This document shows, in pieces, positions 8,303 to 15,651 of a DNA stretch of 27,790 nt. The DNA is from a bacterium. GTDB lineage: Bacteria; Pseudomonadota; Alphaproteobacteria; Caulobacterales; Hyphomonadaceae. A program made the position numbers and the translations under genes. Position 1 is the stretch's first letter, and every line of letters begins with the position of its first letter. The notes under the pieces were generated by a model. The model searched no databases, was not told the origin of the DNA, and worked only from the letters and a program-made list of their open reading frames with translations. The DNA lies in NCBI GenBank assembly GCA_030824255.1, contig JAVBYB010000076.1, positions 1-27,790 of the forward strand, in the 5' to 3' direction.

Positions 8303-9562
8303 TTAGGCTTCGTTGCGGCCCGGCTGGTACTTCCTGATCTCGTGACGGCTCACGACCATGTGGTGGACCTCATCCGGTCCATCCGCGAAGCGCAGGTGAC
8401 GCACGTCGGCATAGAGTTCGGCGAGCGGCGTCCATTGCGAGATGCCGGTGGCGCCGTGAACCTGGATGGCTTCGTCGATGATGCGGCAGGTAATTTCCGG
8501 GATCATGGACTTCACCATCGAGACCCAGACGCGGGCTTCCTTGTTGCCCAGCACGTCCATCGCCTTGGCGGCCTTGAGAACCATCAGGCGCATCTGCTCG
8601 ATGTCGTAACGCGCGCGGCTGACAACTTCAGGGTTCTTGCCAAGCTTGATGAGCGGTTGGCCAAAGGCCTCACGCGAGAGGCCGCGCTTGATCATCATCT
8701 CGAGGGCCGCTTCCGCCTTGCCGATGGTGCGCATGCAGTGGTGGATGCGGCCCGGCCCGAGGCGAACCTGGCTGATCTCGAAACCACGGCCTTCGCCAAG
8801 CAGGATGTTTTCCTTCGGCACGCGCACGTTGGTGAACTTGATGTGCATGTGGCCGCGCGGCGCGTGGTCTGCGCCGAAGACGTGCATCGGCCCGATGACC
8901 TTCACGCCGGGCGTGTCCATCGGCACGAGGATCTGCGACTGCTGCAGATGGGCTGGAGCATCCGGGCTCGTCTTGACCATGGTGATCATGATCTTGCAGC
9001 GCGGATCGCCTGCGTTCGAGATATAGTATTTCTCGCCGTTGATCACCCACTCATTGCCTTCGAGGACGGCGGAGGTGGAGATGTTCTTTGCATCCGACGA
9101 GGCGACATTCGGCTCTGTCATCGCGTAGGCGGAGCGGATTTCGCCAGCCAGAAGCGGCTCAAGCCATTTGTGCTTTTGTTCAGCCGTGCCGACACGTTCG
9201 AGCACTTCCATGTTGCCTGTATCCGGAGCCGAACAATTCAGCGTCTCGGACGCGAGGTGATATTTCCCGAGCTCGGCGGCGATGTAGGCGTAGTCGAGGT
9301 TGGAGAGGCCTTCGCCGGTTTCGGCGTTGGGCAGGAAGAAGTTCCAGAGACCGGCGGCCTTGGCCTTTTTCTTGGCGCCGTCCAGCAGTTCGAGCTGGCG
9401 TGGATGCCATGACCAGCGATCCGTCTTCTGGTGGTCCAGTTCGTCGAATTCCTCGAGAATTGGCGCAACGTTTTCCGCGATATGGCGCTTCACCGCCTCA
9501 AAAAGCGGGCGACCCTTGTCGGACATCCGCAGATCGTTGAGTTCGTTGTCAGCGTCGTTCAC
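8303..9562 (-). CDS. Acyl-CoA dehydrogenase, ACAD10/11-like
   Basis: FAD-dependent acyl-CoA dehydrogenase of 419 residues, catalysing the first oxidation step of acyl-CoA degradation. The flavin and substrate region AYAMTEPNVASSDA and the C-terminal GATGISQWTPLAELYADVRH are typical. The segment aligned with the YEGT catalytic-glutamate motif of short and medium-chain enzymes reads ADGPDEVHH, so Asp rather than Glu falls at the catalytic position. This signature belongs to the ACAD10/11-like branch that favours long or branched substrates (family knowledge). The start is GTG at 9562, with AGGAG six bases before it. A longer reading frame to 9622 begins with an implausible Cys-rich leader. It converges on the terminator shared with the thiolase-like gene. 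Confidence 0.93.
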   Translation of the reverse strand: MNDADNELNDLRMSDKGRPLFEAVKRHIAENVAPILEEFDELDHQKTDRWSWHPRQLELLDGAKKKAKAAGLWNFFLPNAETGEGLSNLDYAYIAAELGKYHLASETLNCSAPDTGNMEVLERVGTAEQKHKWLEPLLAGEIRSAYAMTEPNVASSDAKNISTSAVLEGNEWVINGEKYYISNAGDPRCKIMITMVKTSPDAPAHLQQSQILVPMDTPGVKVIGPMHVFGADHAPRGHMHIKFTNVRVPKENILLGEGRGFEISQVRLGPGRIHHCMRTIGKAEAALEMMIKRGLSREAFGQPLIKLGKNPEVVSRARYDIEQMRLMVLKAAKAMDVLGNKEARVWVSMVKSMIPEITCRIIDEAIQVHGATGISQWTPLAELYADVRHLRFADGPDEVHHMVVSRHEIRKYQPGRNEA

Positions 9563-9592
9563 GCGCCACTCCTGTTCGTTTGCAATGTGCGG

Positions 9593-9622
9593 AGTGTAGC
9601 GGCGACCACGGCAACAGCACAA
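9593..9622 (-). promoter_or_regulatory. Weak promoter candidate for the acyl-CoA dehydrogenase gene
   Basis: On the minus strand TTGTGC and TACACT are spaced by 18 bases, with TACACT about 30 bases before the GTG start. The 102-base gap to the repeat-protein gene shows no clear terminator, so readthrough from that gene is also possible. Matches of this quality occur often by chance. Confidence 0.28.
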
Positions 9623-9664
9623 TCACCCCCGCGGCGCGCGGCGTCGCAACATTTTCGGTAGGGA

Positions 9665-12600
9665 TCAGCTGACCGCGTGAACGAGGGCCGCCTGCTGTTC
9701 CGCCGTCATCCCCGCGATCTGGGTGGAGGTGAAGCCGGCGATCTGTATTGGCGCCAGGGCGTCGATCTGGTCAGGCGTCAGCGGGGCGATGGCGGTAGAC
9801 GAGAGGCCGCTGACTTGCGTTGACGTAAGGCCCGCAAGTTGCGCCGGGCTCAGTGCGCCGATGCGAGTATCGGCGAAATTGTTGAGCTGCGACGGCGTCA
9901 GCGCGCCTATCTGTGCGCCCGTGATGGCAGCGAACTGGGCGAGCGAAAGACCGTTGATCTCGGTGGAGGTCAGATTACCGACCTGTTCGGGCGTGAAGGC
10001 GCCAATCTGGGTCGGGGTCAGCGCCGCGATCTGGGCGGTACTCAACGCACGCAACTGGACGCGCACGAGGCCGACGAGTTGTGTTGACGTCATCGCAGCG
10101 ATTTCGGTGGTGGAGAACTGCGTGATGCCGGTGGAGCTGATGGCGCCGATCTGCGAGGCCTTGAGGCCGGAGATCTGCGTGATGGTCAGCGCCTCGATCG
10201 CGGTCGTACTCATGCCGGCAAGCGCGGTCGATGTCAGTGCGCCGACCTGGGTCGAGGAGAGCTGCGCGAGAGCGTCCAGCGATAAGGCGCTGACGTGTTC
10301 CGGCGTCAGCCCGGAGACGAGCGTGGCGGAAAGTGCGGCTATCTGTGTGTTCGTGAAGACGCCGACCTGTTCGACGGAGAGGGCTGACATCCAGGTGGAC
10401 GACAGGCCCACGCTGGACAGCTGCGCTGTGGTCAACGAACCGATATTCGTGGTGGTCAGCGCGGCGATGGCGGCGGATGACAGAGCGGACAGGCGGGTGG
10501 CGCTGATCGAGCTGAACTGGGTGGTCGACAGCGCTGCGGCCTGATCCGCCGACAGGCCGTTGATCGCTGAATCCGACAAGGCGCCGATGCTCGTCGTGGT
10601 GAGCGCGCCGATCATGGTGGCGGCGATGGCCTGAACCTGGGTCTGCAGCAGGCCGGAAATCTGCGTTGTCGTGAAACCGTTGAGAGTGTCTGCCGAGAAG
10701 GCGCCCATCTGCGTGGCCGTGAACGCGCCGATCTGTGTTGACGCCAGGCTGGCGAACTGCGCGGTGGAGAGATTGGCGATATCCGTGTTGGTGAGACCCT
10801 GCACGGCCGTGGTCGAGAAGGCAGCGACCTGCGTTCCCATCAGGATACGCAGCTGTGTCGATGACATGGCGGATATGTCTTCGGCCTCAAGGCCGCCGAT
10901 CGCGCCAGCCGTCAGGCTGCGAAGCTGCGTTGTCGTGAGTGACGCGATGTCGCCGGATGTCAGGGCGCCGATCTGCGAGGAGACCAGACCCGCTGCCTGC
11001 GTGCTGGTCAGGGCGGCAAGGCGATCGCCGGTGAAGGCGCCTATGGCCGCGCTTGAGATCGCGCTGATCTGCGTCGATGTCAGCGCGGATGTCTGTGTGG
11101 TCTCCAGGACGCCAATCTGATCGGCTGTGAGGGCGGAGACTGCTCCTGTTGACAGCAATGCAATGGCGGTCGTGGTCAGGGTCACGACGCGGTCCAGCTG
11201 CAAGGATGCAACCTGAGTGGAAGTGAGACCGGACAGCGCGGCGCCCGAGAGCGAGGCAAACTGCGTTGTCGAGAACGCCTGGACTTCCGGCACGGTCAGG
11301 CCGGACACCTGCGCGGAGGTCAGGCCCTTCACCTGCGTTGTCGTGAAGCTGCCAATCACGGTCGGACCGAGCGCCGCCAGCGCCGTGGAACTGAGACGCG
11401 AGAGTTGCTGCGCGCTGAAGCCGCTCACCTGCTCCGCAGTGAAGGCTGCTGATTGTTCCGCCGACAGGGCGCTGAAATTTGTCGCGGACAGGCTGGCGAT
11501 CTGCGTGGAGGTCAGCTGCGCGACATGCGTAGTGGTCAGACCCGCGATCGCGGATACCGTCAGGGCCGACATGTGAGTGGTTTGCAGCGCGCCGACCTGG
11601 CCGGTGGAGAACATTGCGAGCTGGGTAGATGTAAGACCAGCCGCCTGCGTGGACGTCAGGGCCGACAGCTGGGTCGTGCTGACCGAGGGAAGCTGCGTCG
11701 TTGAAAGCCCGCCTACATGCGTGGCGGCCAGACCCGCGAACTGCGTTGAGCTGAAGCTCGCGACATCCTCAAGCTCAAAGCCTGCGACCGCGCCGACCGA
11801 CAGGCTGGCCAGCTGCGTGGACGACATGGCGCCGATCTGTTCAGGCGATAGGGTGGCGATTTGAGTCGAGGACAGGGCCGCCATCTGGGCGCCGGTCAGC
11901 TCGGCAACCTGAGCCATCGTCAGGACGCCGATCTGGTCCGACGACAGGATGGAGATCGCCCCCGCCGACAATCCCCTGATCTGCGTCGTGCTGAGATCGG
12001 CAACCTGGAAGATCGTGAGCGCGCTGACCTGCGTCGTTGTGAGGCCGCTCAGCGCGGTGGGGCTCAGGGCTTCAAACTGCTCCAGGCTCAACGACGAGAT
12101 TTGCGTGGTGCTGAAACCTGCCATTTGCGAGGCGGCGAGACCGCCGACAAGCGTCGGCGTGAGGGCTTCAAGCTGGTCGAAGCTGAACTGGTTGATAGCG
12201 GTCGTGGTGAAGCCGCGCACCTGCGTGGTCGTGAGCGACGAAATCTGGGTCGTCGTGATGGCGGCAAGCTGGCTGTCGCTGAACGCGCGCAACTGGATGA
12301 AGCTGATGCCGCTCCACTGGGTGGGAGCAAGGCTGGCGATCTCGGCCGGCTCGAATCCCGCAATAGCTGATGCACTGAGCTGGGATAACTGGGCTGCCGT
12401 CAGCACGCCCATCTGGTCGGGCGAGAGGGCCACGATATCTTCGGCCGCAAAGCCGCGCATCTGCATACCCGACAGGGATGCCACCTGCGTGGTTGTGAAC
12501 GCTGCAATCTGATCTGCCGAAAGCGTGGATATGCCCGTGGAGTTGAGGCCACGGAGCTGCATGACCGAAAATCCCGCCAGCTGATCACTACCGAGCGCCG

Positions 12601-15013
12601 TGAGTTGCGTTTCCTTCAGGGCCGCGACTTGCGTGGAGGACAGCACAGATAGCTGCTCCGAACTCAGCGTCGGAATCTGGGTCGTTGCGATGGACCCGAT
12701 CTGCGCGGTGCTGAGCACGGCCACCTGCGTCGAGCTGAAACCGTCGATCTGTTCCGCCGTGAGCAAGGCGATGTCGGAGCCTGAAAAGCCGGCAAGTTGC
12801 GTGGTCGTCAACCCACCAATCTGGTTGCTCGACAATGCCGCAAGCTGCGTGGCCGTAAGCGCGTCGAGTTGGGCGGCGCTGAAGCCGGTCAACTGCGAGG
12901 CTGCGAAACCTGCGATGTCCTGCGTTTCAAATCCGGCGACCGCCGTAACACTCAAGCGCGACAACTGCGTCGATGACAGACTAGACACCTGCACATCGTT
13001 CAGCATCGTCACTTGCGTCGCAGAGAGGCCGCGCAGCTGCGTGGACGTCATGGCTGCGAGCTGTTGACCCGTCACCGCGCCGAGCTGGTCAGCCGACAAG
13101 CCTGCGAGGCTTGCCGCCGAGAGGCTGGCAATCTGGGAGGCGCTGAGTGACGCCATCTGTGTCGTGGTCAACGCGGAAAGCTGCGTCGTGCTGAAGGATG
13201 CCAGCGCCGACGTTGACAGGGCGCCGAGCTGTACCGACCCAAGCCCGGCGATCTGCGTATCGGTCAACCCTTTGACTTGCACGCGCGTCATCGCCGCAAT
13301 TTGCGCGGGCGACATGGCGTTGAGGTGTTGCGCCGACAGAGACGAGATCGCATTGGCTGAGAGCGCGCCAACCTGCGACAGCGACAGACTGGATACTTGC
13401 GATTCGGACAGCGCCGAAACCTGCGTGGCGCCGAATCCCGCAATGCCGGTCACGCTTATCGCAGCGAGCTGCGAGCCAGACAGGCCCGAGATATGCGCCG
13501 CCGTCAGTCCGCCGGTTTGCGTTGCCGTCATGGCGCCAATCTGCGCCGTACTGAACCCGGCGAACTGGCTGGCTGAGATGACCGTCATCTGGGCGCGGGT
13601 GAGCCCCCGCACCTGGAAGTCGTCAAGCGATGCGAGCTGATCAGCCGTGAGCGCGTTCAGCTGGTCGCCCGTCAGCGAACCAATGACTTGCGGTGTGAGC
13701 ATCGAGACCTGAGCCGGCGTCAGCGACGCAACCTGCCCTGTCGAAAGCGCCGCCATCTGCTTTGCCGACAGGGACGCAACACCGAGGTTTGACAGCATGC
13801 CGAGCTGATCGATGGTGAACGCAGACACCTGCGTGGGCGAGAGGGATTTGAGCTGCGTCGTCGTCAGGCTGGCGGCCTGCGTCGTGGAGAGCGATCCGAT
13901 CTGGTCCCCAGAGAGCAGGCGCATCTGGGCGACGCCCAGCCCGCTCGTCTGGCTCGGTGTCAGCGCCACAAGCTGCTCTCTGGAGAAAGCGGAAAACTGG
14001 AGCGCGGTCAGCCCTGCCAGCTGCGAAGACGTCAGGCTGCGGATCTGGGTGGTGGACAGCGCCGCCGTATGCGTCGTCGTCAACGATCCAAGCTGGGCTG
14101 GCGAGAACCCCTTCATCTGGGTCGCCGAGAAATTCGCGACCTGCTCCACGCTCATCGCGGCGAGCTGCGTCGTACCAAGCGCCAATAGCTGGCTGGTCGC
14201 GAACGACGCGAAGGTGGTCGTATCAAGGGAAGCCACCTGCGTCGTGGAAAGCCCACGGATCTGCGTCGGCAGGAAGGCGGCGATCTTCTGCGGCGACAGC
14301 GCCCCCCATTGGCTCGTGCTCAGCGCGCCAATCGCCGACGTGGAAAGGCCGCGTAGCTGAATGGCGGAGAAGCCGCCGACTTGCGTCGCCGTGAGCGCGC
14401 GGACCTGCGTCAGTGTCAGCGAGGCCAACGTGCTGGATGCAAAGCCGGCCGTCTGCGTTGTCGCCAGCGAGACAATCTGTGTCGCCGTCAGCGCGCGAAC
14501 CTGCGCGACGGTCAGGCCGCCCATCTGACCGCCGCTGAGGATGCCAAGCTGGTCTGAGGACAGCGCCGTGATATCTGCAGGGGAGAAGCCGCGCAGCTGC
14601 GTTGTGTTGAGCGCGGCCATCTGGGTTGTGCTGAGGGCTGCAAGCTGCGTCGCGCCGAGCGCCGTGATGCCCGCCGACGAAACACCTCGCAGCTGGGATG
14701 CGGTAAGGACGGCGATGTCTTCCGGATCGAGCGAGGCGAACTGCTGGGCGCTGAGCGCCATCAGCTGGGCTGAACTGAAGCCAATCTGCGAGGGCGAAAG
14801 GGCCGCAATCTGCGCGCGGCTGAGCGCCGTCACCTGCCGGGTCGACAGCTGGGAAATCTGGGTCGAGGAGAAATCCTGGATACCGGTCGTGGTGAAGGCG
14901 GCAACCTGCGTGTTTGCCAGCGACGTGATGTCGGCGCGCGTCAGGGACTGGATCACCTCACGGGACAGGTTCGCGATCTGCGCGACGCTGTAAGAGGCGA
15001 TAAACGAGACCAT
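9665..15013 (-). CDS. Giant octapeptide-repeat protein of unknown function
   Basis: The 1782-residue product is repeats from residue 12 to residue 1780. The unit is eight residues with consensus Q-[IVLM]-x-[AGS]-[LF]-[ST]-x-[TASD]. Parsed by hand there are about 221 units with only two breaks in register (a seven-residue unit near residue 76 and a ten-residue unit near residue 1530). There is no signal peptide, membrane segment, cysteine, RTX motif or C-terminal barrel. Charged residues are rare, and Arg/Lys sits mainly at unit position 3. [ST]-x-x-Q resembles a helix-capping box, and the regular aliphatic spacing could also suit a solenoid. I start at the ATG at 15013 (GGAAGGGA 12 bases upstream, a long spacing). 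The in-frame ATG at 15121 would add an Arg-rich leader lacking repeats. I do not recognise the family; adhesin, filament or scaffold are guesses. Confidence 0.88.
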   Translation of the reverse strand: MVSFIASYSVAQIANLSREVIQSLTRADITSLANTQVAAFTTTGIQDFSSTQISQLSTRQVTALSRAQIAALSPSQIGFSSAQLMALSAQQFASLDPEDIAVLTASQLRGVSSAGITALGATQLAALSTTQMAALNTTQLRGFSPADITALSSDQLGILSGGQMGGLTVAQVRALTATQIVSLATTQTAGFASSTLASLTLTQVRALTATQVGGFSAIQLRGLSTSAIGALSTSQWGALSPQKIAAFLPTQIRGLSTTQVASLDTTTFASFATSQLLALGTTQLAAMSVEQVANFSATQMKGFSPAQLGSLTTTHTAALSTTQIRSLTSSQLAGLTALQFSAFSREQLVALTPSQTSGLGVAQMRLLSGDQIGSLSTTQAASLTTTQLKSLSPTQVSAFTIDQLGMLSNLGVASLSAKQMAALSTGQVASLTPAQVSMLTPQVIGSLTGDQLNALTADQLASLDDFQVRGLTRAQMTVISASQFAGFSTAQIGAMTATQTGGLTAAHISGLSGSQLAAISVTGIAGFGATQVSALSESQVSSLSLSQVGALSANAISSLSAQHLNAMSPAQIAAMTRVQVKGLTDTQIAGLGSVQLGALSTSALASFSTTQLSALTTTQMASLSASQIASLSAASLAGLSADQLGAVTGQQLAAMTSTQLRGLSATQVTMLNDVQVSSLSSTQLSRLSVTAVAGFETQDIAGFAASQLTGFSAAQLDALTATQLAALSSNQIGGLTTTQLAGFSGSDIALLTAEQIDGFSSTQVAVLSTAQIGSIATTQIPTLSSEQLSVLSSTQVAALKETQLTALGSDQLAGFSVMQLRGLNSTGISTLSADQIAAFTTTQVASLSGMQMRGFAAEDIVALSPDQMGVLTAAQLSQLSASAIAGFEPAEIASLAPTQWSGISFIQLRAFSDSQLAAITTTQISSLTTTQVRGFTTTAINQFSFDQLEALTPTLVGGLAASQMAGFSTTQISSLSLEQFEALSPTALSGLTTTQVSALTIFQVADLSTTQIRGLSAGAISILSSDQIGVLTMAQVAELTGAQMAALSSTQIATLSPEQIGAMSSTQLASLSVGAVAGFELEDVASFSSTQFAGLAATHVGGLSTTQLPSVSTTQLSALTSTQAAGLTSTQLAMFSTGQVGALQTTHMSALTVSAIAGLTTTHVAQLTSTQIASLSATNFSALSAEQSAAFTAEQVSGFSAQQLSRLSSTALAALGPTVIGSFTTTQVKGLTSAQVSGLTVPEVQAFSTTQFASLSGAALSGLTSTQVASLQLDRVVTLTTTAIALLSTGAVSALTADQIGVLETTQTSALTSTQISAISSAAIGAFTGDRLAALTSTQAAGLVSSQIGALTSGDIASLTTTQLRSLTAGAIGGLEAEDISAMSSTQLRILMGTQVAAFSTTAVQGLTNTDIANLSTAQFASLASTQIGAFTATQMGAFSADTLNGFTTTQISGLLQTQVQAIAATMIGALTTTSIGALSDSAINGLSADQAAALSTTQFSSISATRLSALSSAAIAALTTTNIGSLTTAQLSSVGLSSTWMSALSVEQVGVFTNTQIAALSATLVSGLTPEHVSALSLDALAQLSSTQVGALTSTALAGMSTTAIEALTITQISGLKASQIGAISSTGITQFSTTEIAAMTSTQLVGLVRVQLRALSTAQIAALTPTQIGAFTPEQVGNLTSTEINGLSLAQFAAITGAQIGALTPSQLNNFADTRIGALSPAQLAGLTSTQVSGLSSTAIAPLTPDQIDALAPIQIAGFTSTQIAGMTAEQQAALVHAVS
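9674..14980 (-). repeat. Array of about 221 degenerate 24-bp (8-codon) coding repeats
   Basis: The coding sequence is periodic at 24 bp throughout. Nucleotide copies are not identical: the Thr, Ser, Ala and Gln codons vary while the amino-acid pattern is kept. This indicates an old expansion held by selection on the protein rather than recent slippage. Unit position 1 is Gln in about two thirds of units and otherwise mostly Ala, Asp, Gly, His or Glu. The count rests on a hand parse whose unit lengths sum exactly to the protein length. Confidence 0.9.
11408..13711 (-). repeat. Four successive copies of a 24-octad (576-bp) super-repeat
   Basis: Within the octapeptide array, units that lack the leading Gln recur every 24 octads. 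Copies run 13136-13711, 12560-13135, 11984-12559 and 11408-11983. The ninth and tenth octads of the last three read AVAGFETQ-DIAGF, AIAGFEPA-EIASL and AVAGFELE-DVASF. The second octad of all four is a non-Gln unit ending in Asp (VIGSLTGD, SLAGLSAD, GISTLSAD, AISILSSD). The fifth octad is QxRG-type in the first three. The pattern weakens outside this stretch but can still be traced in the non-Gln positions. Confidence 0.65.
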
Positions 15014-15328
15014 TACGGCGGACTGTCCCTTCCTTGCTGGCGGACTGCCGTCGCACCGTCTCCTCGGCGCACGCGCGCGCACACGTACCAGGAGCAACAT
15101 CCGGGCCACGCTGGTAACCATTTGGACGACACAAAATCAGTGACTTAGCAGGCTGGGTCAGCGATGCGGCCCGGCAGAATTTACCGGCATGGCAGTTCCT
15201 GACCTGCAATCCCGGTCATTCGCGGCGTTGACGCGTTAACACTTCAACGCTTGTTGGCCTCGAACTTGCGGGCCAGTCTCGGGAAGTCCGGTCAATCACA
15301 ACAACCGGACACGCGCCTGGAGTCGAAT
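15014..15328. promoter_or_regulatory. Divergent intergenic region with a 26-bp dyad at 15225-15250
   Basis: This gap separates the repeat-protein gene (minus) from the small exported-protein gene (plus). It holds an inverted repeat with arms GCGTTGA (15225-15231) and TCAACGC (15244-15250), centred exactly on the palindrome GTTAAC (15235-15240). The layout is that of an operator for a dimeric regulator. TTGACG at 15228 could be a -35 element for the plus-strand gene, but no convincing -10 follows. Nothing else in the gap looks coding. Confidence 0.5.
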
Positions 15329-15649
15329 ATGCGCCGCCTCACCCTGACCGCCCTCCTCACCTCCACGCTTCTGGTTGTGCCTGCGCTGGCCGAGCCTGCG
15401 GTGACCACGTCAATGCCGGCGATCAAGGCGACGCTCTCAGGCAACACTTTGGGCGTGCGGCTTGAGCAAGGCGTGCTGGGCTACGGCAAGGGCCTTGAGC
15501 CACGCACGCTGGTGATCATTGCGCGCGACGCGGAAGGCCGCGTGGTGGCCGAGAAATCTGCCGACGTATCCCGGCGCATGACCTATGCGCGCGTTCCGGT
15601 TTCGGCTGCGGTCGCCGGCGCCAGCACGGTTTCAGTTTCGGTTCGCTAG
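15329..15649 (+). CDS. Small exported protein of unknown function
   Basis: Hypothetical protein of 106 residues. The N-terminus MRRLTLTALLTSTLLVVPALA-EP is a typical Sec signal peptide with cleavage after ALA, leaving a mature periplasmic or secreted protein of about 85 residues. The mature part alternates short hydrophobic strands with turns (LGVRLEQGVLGYGKGLEPR, TLVIIARDAEGRVVAEKS) and probably forms a small beta sandwich. I recognise no family. The ATG at 15329 has GGAG eight bases upstream. The longer frame from 15251 would place residues before the signal peptide. The gene ends two bases from the convergent outer-membrane protein gene and is divergent from the giant repeat gene. Confidence 0.78.
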   Translation: MRRLTLTALLTSTLLVVPALAEPAVTTSMPAIKATLSGNTLGVRLEQGVLGYGKGLEPRTLVIIARDAEGRVVAEKSADVSRRMTYARVPVSAAVAGASTVSVSVR

Positions 15650-15651
15650 GC

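Noticed and set aside
9674..14980. Short-period DNA repetition that could suggest a CRISPR array or satellite
   Set aside because: The period is 24 bp without unique spacers, and variation falls on synonymous and tolerant codon positions. It is a coding repeat.
9723..14993. Many long plus-strand open frames opposite the repeat gene (for example 9723-10544, 12600-13067, 13812-14360), rich in Cys and Val
   Set aside because: They are the mirror of the 24-bp coding repeat, which excludes stop codons on the opposite strand. They have no ribosome sites and no family resemblance.
15014..15121. N-terminal extension of the repeat protein to an ATG at 15121
   Set aside because: It adds 36 Arg-rich residues with no repeat pattern and no ribosome site upstream; the repeat pattern begins right after the ATG at 15013.
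15228..15243. CtrA-type site (TTAA-N7-TTAA) near GTTAAC
   Set aside because: Only one TTAA half is present at the required spacing, so the dyad is better described as an unknown operator-like site.
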